This document shows, one piece after another, positions 43,485 to 55,186 of a DNA stretch of 64,000 nt. The translations under genes were made by a program, and so were the position numbers. The DNA is from Erodium maritimum (lineage: Eukaryota > Streptophyta > Magnoliopsida > Geraniales > Geraniaceae), in the NCBI GenBank assembly GCA_963921825.1, contig OY997592.1, positions 55,696,336 to 55,760,335 on the forward strand, given 5' to 3'. The notes below the pieces were generated by a model. That model saw only the letters and a list, made by a program, of their open reading frames with translations. It was not told where the DNA came from and ran no database searches. The first letter of the stretch is position 1. Every line of letters starts with the position of its first letter.

Positions 43485-44981
43485 CGCCTTCTTTCTTTGC
43501 CCATAGGGCGTTAAAATACCATCTATGACGATTCTGGTACTTCAAGGGTCACTGAACTAGTGTTCATTCATACTGACTTTTCATGGCCGAGGAGCACGTT
43601 CCTCGATGCATTTTGATGTAATTGTTTTTAAAAAGTTGTAAAATTGCAATTTGTCGTTAAAAAAATCATCTCTATAAATTCATTATGGAATACAACTCAG
43701 TTTAAAAAAGACGCATGATAATTTTTTCCAATCACCACATGATTCTCATGATGTAATCTCATATGTGGACTTACTATCCATTGAAAACCACTATACTCAA
43801 TACAAACTAAGGACAAAAAGTAGTCATTGGATTGCAAATTTTACACGGTTAAGATATTAGTGGCACAGTCTCGTAATTTTCATCAATTATTACTAGAATA
43901 TTGTACTTTCACTCCCACAAGGGCATTAAAGTCACAACAACATCCATTTCTCTCCCACGATCTTCAGTATATTCAGAGTCCCTTTATTCTATCTACACAT
44001 ATCTTGTTTTCCAATTTTAGAGTTTGAAATTAATTCCTTATCTAAGATCTTTAGGAGATTTTTACTCAAAGAACCTTAATTAAAGGTCATCATGAGTTTT
44101 TATGGTGGTGGTGAGCTTCAGATGGCATTGTGTCGCCATTTTTTATGTAATAATTGAGAGACAAAAAATGAAACAATAGAAACATTCGATAAACTTGAAT
44201 GAAGACATGTTTTAATATGCAATGCAAGGGTCTCGTTGTAATGTGCTCTTACATGATACAATGAGACCATTTCTTAAAAAAAAAAGGGATAACTCTTTTA
44301 CAATGAGACCATTGATAGTTGTGTTGCATGCCATTTTGCATTGTTTCGTTTCACAGTGCAATTTTTTTTAGGAAAAACTCTGGGTCCAAACATTTCCCAA
44401 CGTTTTGTTTTAACGTCCTAACCCAGACCAACGTTTCGTTACAGTTCCATACACGAAAGGTTGGAATATTTACAAAACCTGATATGAACCATTTAAATTA
44501 ACGATTTCATTGACATGGTAAGTGAAAAGTCGAAACTACCCCTCCATTCACGTTAACCTTTCTTATCCCTTGCTGCGTTTTTGGCTGAAATTATGTAGTT
44601 TTGGAAACTAAATCATGTCCACCCATGTAGCTTTAATCCAATGACCATATTTAGTTCATAGTTTGTATTAAATCATAGTTTTTTTTTTGTACATTGTGTC
44701 CCCTTATATGTGATCTTTTCCCAATAGATGCTGCTACAAATGCTCTTCGTATTTTCTAAACCAACTACAAGACAAAAACAGAGATATTTCAAGGACAATG
44801 GACAATGGAATCCTAGTAAACTGACAATTATCTATATTGCCCCATCATATCAACAGATATCTCATCAAAGAAACCCAATATTGCTCCATCAACAAAAGAA
44901 AATAAAACAAAAAAGGTAGCTCTCTATACTGCTTGATGATATTACAGATGAAAATCAAACATGTACTCCAGTATCGTATCT
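43485..44981. other. Intergenic with a MITE remnant
   Basis: No coding region. At about 44365-44540 lies a one-sided repeat (AACATTTCCCAACG, CGTCCTAACCC, CATACACGAAAGGTTGG) resembling an arm of the long-inverted-repeat MITEs at 31646. Short phrases GTCTCATTGTA/TACAATGAGACC form a weak inverted pair at 44230-44310. Confidence 0.4.
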
Positions 44982-44987
44982 TTTATT
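44982..44987 (-). terminator. Polyadenylation signal of the DUF599 gene
   Basis: AATAAA on the minus strand, about 80 bp after the stop codon at 45065-45067, in a T-rich setting. Confidence 0.6.
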
Positions 44988-45064
44988 GAAAAATACAACG
45001 CCAAATATGACAAGTACATATAACGGAGTAACGTCGTCTTGTGTAGTATGTATCAAAGTTTCTA

Positions 45065-46297
45065 TCAGCAACCCTCGTCGTGTTGCAGCTTAGCCATCTT
45101 CTTCCCACTGACGAACACGAAATCGAGGTTGTACATAACGGGCACTAAACCCACACAACACAAGAAGACGAGAACGGGCCCAAAAATCCAGAGCAGCAAC
45201 GGCATTGCGGCGTGGAAGAGGCGGTTCCCTAGCGTGTTGAGCAAGAAACCTCTTTCGAGGAGCTCGGAGACGTAGTCCGGCGTGACGACGCATACCGGGT
45301 CGGTGGGGTCTTGCGGCGAGTTGATGAGGAAGTTGACCTGGTTGATGAACCTGATGGAGAGGGAGTGGCAGAAGAAGGACAAGAGGAACAAGGTCAGGAG
45401 CGTCACGTATTTGACGGACAACATGAACTCCCCATGGGCCCCCAAAACGGAGTCGTTTAGCGGCTTCTTGATGCTGTAGGTACTGCTGATCACCGCCGCC
45501 AGCCCGCAGCAGAGGAGGATCGATGTCGTCGCCATTAAGGTTGATCCCATGATTGTGTTCCGAAGAGTTTGGACTGCCAGGATGTTCTTCTTCTCGTTGT
45601 CCTATATATATATATATGTATGTATACACAATTAAAAACAAATTAATTGTGGTATTTTAATTGGAAAACCATGGATTCTAACTTTTTTTAAGGGTTGTTT
45701 TAACAATCTTAACTGGTTTTGACGTTTTTTTGCACTTCTCAAATATGACTTTTTTATTTTTTGCACGGGCTAACATTTCTCGCATGAATAAACGCTGTCG
45801 TTAGTTTTGGATAAGAAAATCCTAAAATTCCCTCAACAAAAAATGTTAGTCCGTGCAAAAAATGGAAAGGTCATGATTGAAAAGTGCAAAAAAAAAATCA
45901 AGCTCAATCTCCGGTTATTGACTTTTGCTGAGGGTATTTTAGGTTTTTTCCATCTAAAACTAACGGCAACATTCATTCAGGCGGAAGTGTAGTCTATACA
46001 AAAAATAGACATACCATAGTTGAGAGATACAAAAAAAAAGAATCACTAAAACAAAGTTCAAACAGGTTAAGACCAATAATTCCCCCTATTTTAATTATAA
46101 TAATTGATTTGGATAGAAATGGTAGATACCTTCATGATGGAAGAGACCCAAGAACGGCGGCCCCTAACATTGGTGCCGATGATGGTGGAGAGGGGCTGAG
46201 TCCGGACCTTGTGCCACAAGAACAAATGGTAGCTAACCATTACCATAAACCCTAGAGGCACCAACAACACATCCAAATAGCTCTGCCTCCAACCCAT
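45065..46297 (-). CDS. DUF599 family membrane protein, two exons, 234 aa
   Basis: Exon 1 is 46297-46130 and exon 2 is 45601-45065. The junction AAG|GTATCT to ATATAG|GAC is in phase. The start MGWRQSYLDVLLVPLG matches the family start. A Met 13 codons upstream (46336) would add a poly-Lys stretch but lies at the expected transcription start, so I reject it. Four membrane segments fall at about 8-27, 74-96, 121-139 and 188-211. Family blocks are HKVRTQPLSTIIGTN, KKNILAVQTLRNTIMGSTLM, FFCHSLSIRFINQVNFLIN and RGFLLNTLGNRLF. The protein ends in a Cys. Function is unknown in the family, and a membrane location is inferred. The frame is intact. Its single intron holds a fold-back element. Confidence 0.92.
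45691..46087. mobile_element. Inverted-repeat MITE inside the DUF599 intron
   Basis: Arms of about 150-190 bp: the left arm has AGGGTTGTTTTAACAATCTT, ATTTTTTGCACGGGC and GCATGAATAAACGCTGTCG. The right arm repeats these in reverse with more divergence (ACGGCAACATTCATTCAGGC). Both meet in CCTAAAATWCCCTCARCAAAA. It takes up about three quarters of the 528-bp intron (45602-46129). No TSD is clear. It is likely of the same Mutator-like type as those at 31-32 kb. Confidence 0.7.
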
Positions 46298-46325
46298 CCT
46301 CTTCTTCTTCTTCTTCTTCTTCTTC
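46298..46325 (-). repeat. (AAG)n microsatellite in the 5' UTR of the DUF599 gene
   Basis: About nine triplets directly before ATGGGTTGG on the coding strand. It lies between the presumed transcription start and the start codon. Confidence 0.8.
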
Positions 46326-46353
46326 TGGATCTTCACCCAATCTAAAACCCTGT

Positions 46354-46363
46354 AATATATATA
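46354..46363 (-). promoter_or_regulatory. TATA box of the DUF599 gene
   Basis: CTCTATATATATTAC on the minus strand places transcription start near 46332. This favours the ATG at 46297 as the start. Confidence 0.55.
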
Positions 46364-47807
46364 GAGGCTTGGTATGCACTGTGGAAGATTGAATATGGAC
46401 TTGTTTGAGTGCCCGATACAAATTCTTCAAAGTGGAGTTACGAAGAAGACAGTGTTTCAGGCATGTCTCTTGTAAGCTAACTCTCTTGCTTTATATATAC
46501 TGCAAACATCACGCGGCTAGTCAACTGAAATGTACTCACCTTTTCTCATCTTTTTTTTTATTGTTTTTGTTTTTCAAGTTGGACCCCATATCTTCCTACT
46601 TTATTAGCTCCATCATAGAAGAAACGTTTTGTTTTTTTTTTTCTCTCTTTGTGTTTTAGTGTGCATTGATTTAACTACCACCATTGTTAAAAGTAATTTT
46701 TGTAATGTGTCATGCCACTACGGTACCAGAACACTTAAAACGAAACATTATTGTAATACATTTTTAGATTTATTGTAGCGTCTTTTAAGTATTTGCGAGG
46801 CGCTACATCAAAAAAGTATCATCACGTTCAAATCACCGTTTAAGTAACAGTTCGTTAATAGAAAAAGAGCCGCTATATTTAAAGTAACGTCTCTTTAGCA
46901 AGTGAAAGGACGCACTACATTTTACTGTTGTTCAAGAGTATCTCGCATTGTTTTTTAAGTTAATTTCAAGAGATACTACATTTTAAATGATCTAATCAGG
47001 AACTAATAATAATTGGATTCCTTATTAGCATCTCTTAAATTAACATGGAGTATAATTTTGCTTTGCTGATAAAAAAATACATGTAAACATGTGAAAAATT
47101 TAGGCGCACTCTCAGTTATTCATGGATTATATGACATTTACACACGACACACAATCTAAAAGTACACATTTTTTTTACATAGCTTTACATGTGAATTTGT
47201 TTCTATTATAGGAATCAAATACCTAATCCCAGCTGTAAATTGATTTTCATTTTGCCCAATATTCTATTCTTCAAATTCTTGGGGGCGGTTTTTTGTTATT
47301 ATTTTCTAAATTGAGAGTGGCAATCTGACAAGGCGCAGGAAAATAAAGGAAATAAGAAGACAAGGGAAGGACACAAACACAACCACGCACGCCCTCGTCG
47401 TGAGTGGACTCATCTCTTCCGCACTTGTCTAAGTGCTGTTGTCATTTTAATTAACATAACAACCTTAAACGTTTCCTCGATTATTCTTCCTTAATTCGAC
47501 ATTAATGTCCGATCGCAACAACAATCCCTATGTATAATGGAATGGTTTGGATTGTGGGTTTGAATTAGAGACTTTGATGCTAACTGTATAAAATAATGGG
47601 AATCAAGACTCAAAAAAAGTTGTGTTTTACAATGGTGAGTCCTAGATTGAGGCTTAAATTGTTAGTGGATGCTGACTGGTTAATTAATTGATATTTTATT
47701 GTTTTATTTAATTAGTTGTCAAAACAGTTAATATTATATAAAATTAAAATAAATGTGAAAAAATAATTAATGAGAATTATAAAATAAAATAAATTAAAAC
47801 TGATAAT
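46364..47807. other. Intergenic; decayed repeat
   Basis: At 46740-47030 there are several phrases of the kind GTAGCGTCTTTTAAG and GGCGCTACATC, in both orientations. This style is seen in the subterminal repeats of some CACTA and related elements, but no ends were found. Near 47300-47400 there is a GC-richer stretch without frames. Confidence 0.35.
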
Positions 47808-49540
47808 TTTATTTATTCCCGAATAAGAGCATCAAGTACAAAAGACTAATTGTTGGGATTGAAACTAGCTCCATATAGACCTCATAAGTGCCCAATAAGA
47901 TCATTTTGTAGTTGCTTGTGGGTCCGGTGACTTGTGACACTTTGTTGAGCATCCAATCGTTGTCGGTATTGCAAGGGCCCTCCTCGGTGCCATCGTTCTG
48001 GTGGTGTCCAATTCGGCATTTCTGGAGGTTGCTCGTACAACAACTCGTCATCTTCATATTCGTACCGGTCGCGTTCACCCTCTACAATCATGTTGTGTAG
48101 AATGATACAAGTGTGCATGATATCAGCCAAAGTGTGTTTGCTCCACACACGAGCGGGACGGGAAATGATATGTCACCTTGCTTGAAGTATTCCAAAAGCC
48201 CTTTCAATATCTTTCCGAACACCTTCTTGGAATTTAGCAAACAACTTCTCTTTGAGCGTGTAAGGATGCCAAATACTCTTCATGAACCGTCCCCATGATG
48301 GTTAAATGTCGTCCACCAAGTAATAAGGTCGGTCGTACCGATGCCTGTTGATCTCGTACTCCACGGGAAGGTCACGGTCGTAATAAGCGTCTCAGAATAA
48401 GTGGCTGTTGTTGAGGACGTTGAGGTCGTTGTTCGAGCCAACCATCCCGAAAAAAGCATACCAAATTCATAAATCACGGGACGCTACAACTTCAAGCATA
48501 ACAATACTTACCCCGTGGTGACTTCTCCGTCCATTGTCATCTTGTGATGCGATTGGGAAATTCTTCCACTCCCAATGCATGCAGTCAAGACTCTCATCCT
48601 TTTCGGGTAACCCTCGGTTGTACCCTTCTCGAAGTAAGTGGTCCATGTCAGCCGGTGTGGGTGTAAGCTCGTAATCGGGTCCGAATACCTCAATGACGGC
48701 CTTGCAAAAGTAACGTCAACATTCAAGTATGGTGCTTACCCCAAGGTGTAGAGTTTCGTCCAATGAATCGGTCGAGCACCCATACGCAAGCATCTATATT
48801 GCGGTGGTGCACTTCTGTTCCGTTGATAACCCCAAGCGTCCGACCGCGTCATGCTTCTGAACAAAGTAATTGTCCTGTTCCTTGACCTTGTCCATCACCC
48901 GTTGAAAAAGTGGTTTGCACATACGGAACCAACGCCTATACATATATGGCCCATATATGGGTTAATCGGAAAAATAATACCTCATTAGTTGGTCGTGAGT
49001 TTCGACACGACCTATGTGAATCTCTCGTCGCATTGGTTCCCCACGGTCGATCCTCTCCCTCATAGCGTTCATCCTTGGCATTGCTCTCTGTATGCCTCTC
49101 TCAATCATTCGCAAGATTCATTGTTCAACTATCCGCATTTGGGCTGCCAACTCCTCATATGATGGACCCTCATCGTCGGGCATTTTGTATCGAAATGTAG
49201 AAAGGAAATTTGTAGAGAATTTGTATAGAAGTTGTAGGATGGTTTGTGGTTTGAGAAAGAGGTTGAGGGTATTTATAGGGTTAGAATTTAAGATTTTTGA
49301 ATTAAAAAAAAGTAGCCGTTAAACACCAACGGTCGAGACACGTGGCGGCCTGCCATTGGCTGACGCTCTGATGCAGGACTCGGGATGCAGGCCTCAGCCT
49401 GTCCCGGGGTTGCAGGACGCAGGACGCGGGACTCGGCTCGGCCCGCGCTTTTACGGGACGCGTAAATGCCTTTTCACAATAGAACGGTACGCGTCTTGCG
49501 TCTCGTAAAAATAGGAGTCGGATCGAAGAACGCAATAAGG
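47808..49540 (-). mobile_element. PIF/Harbinger DNA transposon 2 (inactive)
   Basis: A minus-strand relative of the element at 36700. The transposase begins at 49183 (MPDDEGPSYEELAAQMRIVEQ then TGA) and ends near 47890 (THKQLQNDLIGHL). Family blocks include the LDCMHWEWKNFP-like block (about 48560), GSNNDLNVLN (about 48410) and ERAFGILQAR (about 48190). Here the catalytic D, D and E positions are readable, unlike copy 1, but several stops and frame changes interrupt the gene. A GC-rich end with GCAGGACGCAGGACGCGGGAC-like repeats lies at 49330-49480. Terminal inverted repeats were not resolved. Confidence 0.75.
47882..48148 (-). pseudogene. Harbinger 2 transposase, C-terminal part
   Basis: An 88-residue frame, ADIMHTCIILHNMIVEGERD with YEQPPEMPNWTPPERW, closely similar to 38166-38438 of copy 1. 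It lies at the end of the DDE domain and tail. Confidence 0.75.
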
Positions 49541-50043
49541 ACCGGCATGTTGTGTGTGCTCTGCATCATGACTACGATCCAATTAAGGACCGGCATTATG
49601 ATGTACACGTTAACGACACAAAAGTCAACGTTATATATGATCCTAACATGTTATGGATCACTAATAAATAAAATTTGTGCATTCCTAGATATGGGATTTT
49701 GTGATTCTAGAACTAATGGGAACCCAAGACACCATAATAATCCACAATTACATAATGTCCTAATATCCCCAGCTCGTGGTGATTAGAATATCTTAGAAAT
49801 TGTAGGCATAAATTCGTCTTGGTGGAGGATAAAAAAGATGCAAATTTGGATGGCAAGTTGTAATAAATATTCTTTGTGTACAATATGGTATTTTCTGGTT
49901 CGATTAAATTTATGTATCGTTTGGAAGATAAGAAAATGGAGAGAGACATGAATGATTGATTCTAAGGTCCAATTATCCACTAATAAGAATAAGTTGTCAA
50001 AACACTGAACTCTTCTCAGGTCTCCTCTCTCGAAGGCTCGTAG
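49541..50043. other. Intergenic, nothing recognised
   Basis: AT-rich with only short frames. No repeat could be named. Confidence 0.4.
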
Positions 50044-50057
50044 TCTAACCCAAATCA

Positions 50058-52861
50058 AAATAACTTGGAAGGAGTTAGAGAGAGGCTCTCTGTCTTCTCT
50101 CTAGAATTTGAACCCTTTTTTCCTCTTTCAGAAACTCTCCTTTCTGTAATGTAAAACTAAACATTAGCAAACGAGAGCTTATCTCTCTAAAAACATCTCT
50201 CAAAAAGCCTCTCTTTCAAACCCTAACTTCGTCTTCCTCGAGTTCACACCAACGACGGCTGTGGCCTTCTGCCATGGTTGTGGCCCTCTGTCATGGTTGT
50301 CGATGGTGGTGCTACTCCTTCCTTTTCCTCTCCCTCCCTCCTTCCCTTCCCCCTTCTTCGCCAAGCACCGGGATTTTCTCTTCTTTTCTCTGTACTAGTC
50401 TCGGGAGTTTCAGATCTGGCTGATTTCAATCGTTGCTTCTGGCCTTCATTTCCTTGGAAGGTGATTGAGAGCTGGTGATTTGGATTTCGTTGCTTTGGGC
50501 AGGTTGGGGTTAGTTCGCCGTCAAGGGGCTACCACCAGATCCTTCTTTTCCGATCTGGTGGGGGTTGGTTGTTTCCTTCGCGTGTGGAGGGTTGGTGTAG
50601 CTCCGATCTGTCGTGGGACGACTTTCTCAAGAGGGATTGTCGCAGATCTGACCTGGTGTGCCTTCGTGGTGGTTCCTGCCCCTTCTAATCTCAGAACTCG
50701 ACGTTTGGATCCGCATCAGTGGGACTCGATTTCTTCGACTCCGGTGAAGATTTGGTGTGGCTTGGGTCTGGTTCGTTGCCATCGGTAACTGATCTAAGGT
50801 TCTGGTTTATTTCTCGGTTCCTTATCCTTCTAGCGCTTACCCCTCCTTTGATTTCAACTTTGATGATCTCTCTTCTCCGGCCACGGTTGTGGCGGAGACG
50901 TGACGTGTCCGGCGTTGGCCGACGTCGTGTGTTTGGATTTTAAGCATGTTCTGATCTTTCAATGGTGATTTTGGGGGGTGACTCTACCGGTTTGGTGTTG
51001 GCCATCGGTGTGTCGGGGCTCTTGCAGCTTCGGTGAGTTAGGGGTTACACAAGTTTGGTTGTGAAGCTGCTGGTTGAATCTGTTTGAAGTGGAGGGCTGG
51101 TTCGTCACTTCCCCTTTGGTGACCTGGTTCAGTTTGTGCTTAATGGTGGTGTTGCTCTGGGTTTTTTAGACCTATGTTTTTTTTTTCTGTTATGTCTGTG
51201 TTTTGTCTTTAGCCCTTGTTAGCTCAATTGTTCTTAAGGGTAGATAGATCTGGTGTTTAGGCCGTTTGTTGTATGTTTCCCGATCAAGGATGGTTATGAG
51301 ACAGTGTTGCTAGCATGTTCTCTGGTTTGTAATGGTTTGTATTGGGCTCTTTGGCCCTGGTCCTTCAGTTTCATTTTGAAACTGTGGGACTTTTATTATA
51401 TAAAAAAACTTGCTGATAAAAAAAAAACAAGCTCTCCTTTCCCTTTTCGTTTTTGACGGTGCCTACGATGGTTATAATCACCACGGCCACCGTTGGTACT
51501 CTTCTCTCTATCTTCTTTAGTCCCTTCCTCTTCTTCATCTTCTGGTTACGAATCCTCAACCCTTTTTCCTTAACCTCCCTTGGCAACCCTTGTCCCTTCT
51601 GATCTGGTTTCTACAGATCTTCCTCTTCGACTTGGGTTTAGTGTATATCAGTCTGGTTTTTTCACCTTCCCGTGTTCTTTGAGGTGTGAGGTGAGGGTGG
51701 GATGGGATGTTTGTATCCTTGGTTTCTTTCACCTTCGACAGTGGCTTCCTTCTTAGATCTGGTCGTGGGACCTCTTTCCCAGCCGGGATTGAAGCGGATC
51801 TGGGTGGAGCTCCTTTCCGTTCGTGGTGGTGATGATGCGTGACTTTGCTATCGTTGATGCGGTATCGTCTCTGGCCAAGGTTCTCTGGCCCGTTCTATCC
51901 TCCTCTGGGCGCTCTCCTCTCCGGTGAGTTTCGGTTTTTCTTCTTCCTCCTGCTGTGGGGCGCGCTTCTCGGATCCGGTCAAGATTGTGGGGTTAAGGAA
52001 GATCTCGCCCTTCGTGGTGGCTGAAGGTGTTGGCCTCAACACAAACTCACCGACGTTGGTTTGGTAAGGGTTTGTTGCTAGCCTCTCTCCCTGTTCGGTG
52101 GTTGTTCTGGCCGGGTTTGGTTGTGTGGATTCTGACCTCTACAAATCCGAAATGCTGGCTCAAACTCGGTAGAAATGTCAGTCCTCCCCGTGGTGGCGCT
52201 TCTTGGTGTAGCCTCCCTTGGGGTTGCAGGAGGAAGAGTCTTCTACTCTGAGGTATTTCTTTTCCCTTCTTTTGTTTGTAAAGCTCTCTTCCCTTTATTT
52301 TGGTCATAGACATTTGGCTTCGCTTCTTCTCGACCTAGTTTAGATCGAGCTTGCTGGTTCAAGGCGTTGACCTCCAGCGAGGTTCTTGGATGTTGTTTGC
52401 CCACCTCAGAAGCCATTATCTAAAGTTTGTATGCTCGTTTCTGTTTAAGGAGTCTTTCTCACTCAAGGCTTAGGTCTAGTTCTCATCAAGGTTTGGTTAG
52501 GGCGGCATGGTGCTTTTTTTATCAATGTGCTTAATGGTTGGAAAACTTAGGTTAAAGACCTCTGTTTTTCAGGGCTTTAAGGTTGGTAAATTCAGGTTTC
52601 AGGCCTCTCTTTGTTTTTCTTTTATGGTTTGTTTCCGATTGTTTGTTTGTATTCTTGTTGTTTTTCCTGGTGTATTTCTGTTGTGGTTCAGGTTGTGTAT
52701 CTGTATTGTTGTTTTCTGGTTTGTTATGTACATTCCTGGTGTAGGGCTCTAGCGTCTTGAGGTTCCGATGTGTAATGCTCTTTAGTTGTAAGGTTCCTTC
52801 ATCCCCAAGCTCTATACTTCAAAGACTCGGTTTTTAATATATGCATTGCTGATAAAAAAAA
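50058..52861 (+). mobile_element. LINE derivative (outer), TSD TCTAACCCAAATCA, with nested LINE
   Basis: An exact 14-bp TSD lies at 50044-50057 and 52862-52875. It ends ATTGCTGATAAAAAAAA, the plant L1 tail. After removing the inner insertion (50145-51427) the outer element is about 1.5 kb, mostly GC/T-rich leader-like sequence plus a 3' UTR. I see no ORF1, endonuclease or RT motifs, so it is non-autonomous or deleted. The frames listed on it are short and unrecognised. Confidence 0.7.
50145..51427 (+). mobile_element. Inner LINE derivative nested in the outer one
   Basis: The tail ACTTGCTGATAAAAAAAA ends near 51427 and is followed by AAGCTCTCCTTTC. AAACTCTCCTTTC occurs at 50132-50144, giving a 13-bp TSD with one mismatch. 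The 5' part has an AAACCCTAACTTCGTC leader, and the 3' part has TTTGTAATGGTTTG. No protein motifs were seen. Confidence 0.55.
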
Positions 52862-52875
52862 TCTAACCCAAATCA

Positions 52876-53880
52876 CTTTTACACACTAATGTTTTACTGC
52901 TGCTAATAGCTCTCGTAGTTCTCTTTGAACTATGGGAACGGCTGATCTCCCCGCCTCTCATCCTCCCTCCGTTTCATCTTCTTCATATTTGTATTATCGA
53001 AATTACGACCCTTTAGTTGGAGGTCCTTGTGCCACTTTTTCTACACATGAGTTTTTGTTGGCTCGCAGTTTAGGACCTATTCCAGCTCCCCCCTCTTTCC
53101 CCCGTCTTGTGTCGCGGCACATCGTCTTGTCTTGTTGTCGACCTTGTCTCCTCCTCATTCATCGTTAGTTCTTCGTTGTTGCGCATGATGCCAAACTGTG
53201 TGGTCCTACTTCTCCGGTAGTTTTTGTCACCGCATCTGATGGTTTCTTGTCTCTCCTTAACATCGACCTTGGTCCTCCTCTATTTTCGGAGCATCCTCTC
53301 CTTCTGCCTTCTACAATTACGATCTCAAAGGGTTGTTAGATCTAGGATGAGGGCCTAATTTGATCACGACAATTTTTGTTTCTAGTCCATATCCCTATCC
53401 ATTTCTCTAGCGGAGGTCTCGCTGCTAGGAGGAGGGTCTTTCTTCGCCAACTAAAGATCTATCCTCCTTCACCGATTTTAGTGGGTGTTTACCCTCACCC
53501 ACTTGTGGTGCTCATTCCCATTGCCATCATTTCCTTTTCCTTCGTCATGGTAAGTTGTTGTTCTTCCCATGGTGCACCTCTCAGGCACGTAGTTTTGTCC
53601 TGGGTACTAGCCCCCGATGTTAGAGCATGTACAACAAGCTCCTCCGCCTCCTTCCCCCCTCCCCCCGTGCCACGACACATCGTCTGGCCTTCCTATTGAC
53701 CTTGTCGCCTCATCGTTTTCCGTCAGTTCTTTGTCGTTGTGCATCGTCCTACGTAGTTCTTTTCACCGCGCCTGGTGGCTCCTCGTCACTCCTTATCACC
53801 AACCTTGGTCATCCTCTACATTCGGAGCAACCTCTCCTTCTACCTTGCCTCTTCTTCTTCTAAGCAGGGGGGTGGTCATC
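52876..53880. other. T/C-rich sequence with a ~230-bp internal duplication
   Basis: The segment around 53085-53330 (CCGTCTTGTGTCGCGGCACATC..CTTGGTCCTCCTCTATTTTCGG) is repeated with divergence at about 53635-53860. The frame 52932-53168 (MGTADLPASHPPSVSSSSYL) ends inside the first unit. I do not recognise it. Confidence 0.4.
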
Positions 53881-55186
53881 CTTGCCCCTAGAAGCTAGAA
53901 TTTGTCCTTACTCCTAAGAGCTGACTCGTCTCCTAGGTATGGACCTAAGTCGGGGAGGCTTGCAAGTTTCTAGGAACCTTCTAGTTAGGCATGAGGTCTT
54001 ATATTGCTTCGACCTTGAGTGTCCATTCACACGTGGAGGATGGGGTGGAGGATCAGATCGAATGGACACGTGCTTCTGGCTCCAAGTATGTTTCGCGGTG
54101 GTAGGCAAGAAATCTTGTGCAGGGACAGATGATGGAAGCCTTAGCGAGCCCCTACGTCCTAAACCTCGGTGATTAGTCGAGGCGGGCTAGAAGATGGGCG
54201 GGTATCTGGGATCGGCTAGGGTCCGACAAATCCCTACTTATACCTCGTTGTAGATTTAGGTTCTCCTCCATCATCAGAGATAGATGAAAACGATGGGCCA
54301 CTGGCATTCCGATGGTTGTCACTCGGGGGCACGTCATTCAGATTGTCGTAAATAATCGCACTGGAAATAGAAACATGGGAGCCGCTCATACAATAATCAC
54401 ACGCGGGCCGACGACACATGCCTTAGGATGAGAATAAGATCCGAACGGTGGATTGATGTGGACATGTACTTCCAAAAGCGTACCTTCAGGGTTCCCCCCA
54501 ATCTAGACCCGCGGTTTCTGTTTGAACGTTCATAAATCGACAAGTGCCTACCCTACCTGGAAGCCTATTGTAGTAGGTGAGGCCGTTCGGGGAGAAAGGT
54601 TGAAGAGGCGAGCCTAAATCTAGATGCGGTAAAAAGGGAAGTTGGCCGGGTTAAAGTGCGGATGAATATCCTCCTGGACGAGGGGCACTTTCTTGAATGA
54701 CAATGGCTTCCCCTTTCGAATCTAGTCCTTCTCCGCCTGTAAGGTGAAATAGAAACCGGAGATCACGTAACCGAGTTCCTTGATGACGAGGCCATCATGG
54801 TGCCAACCCAGGCCCTCATTGGTGGGTAAATCATGTTGGCGATACATTAATAGCTGACTACCAGGTCAAACATCGTGTGGGCTCACGATTGTTCCGCCCT
54901 CGTGTCACGCATGATAGATATGACTCGCTTTTCCTCCTTATCCAGTGTGAGTGCATCAAAGCCATCTTGAAGGGAAAGGAGGTCCTCCAAAGGAAATAGT
55001 GGTGCACCCATGGGAGCGACTGTAGGAGGTGGGGTGGTCGTGGTGTAGGTTCTGTTGTCGTGGGTCTCGGAAGCCAGCACAAGCGAGGTTGGGGCAGCCA
55101 ACAACGTGGCTGGGGCTGGATCCGCCCTCGGTGTTATGACAAGAAAGGTGACAGGAGGAGGATCGACCGGTGTCGCCATGGGAAGG
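53880..55186 (-). pseudogene. Possible LINE ORF1 remnant
   Basis: On the minus strand ATG at 55179 opens a 98-codon frame with LEDLLSLQDGFDALTLDKEE. This is followed in other frames by ELGYVISGFYFTLQAEKD, KGKPLSFKKVPLVQ and HPHFNPANFPFYR, a pattern recalling the DUF4283-type ORF1 of plant LINEs (FxFxFxxxxDxxRVLxGxPWxF..). Several stops interrupt it. A solo LTR is inserted just upstream of the ATG. The match is by pattern only. Confidence 0.35.

Noticed and set aside
45090-45641. 183-codon frame overlapping the DUF599 exon in another frame
   Set aside because: A shadow. The other frame has the family protein, hydrophobic segments and splice consistency.
46740-47030. GCGTC/GACGC-rich repeats suggesting a CACTA transposon
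   Set aside because: No CACTA ends, transposase or TSD found; kept only as a decayed repeat.
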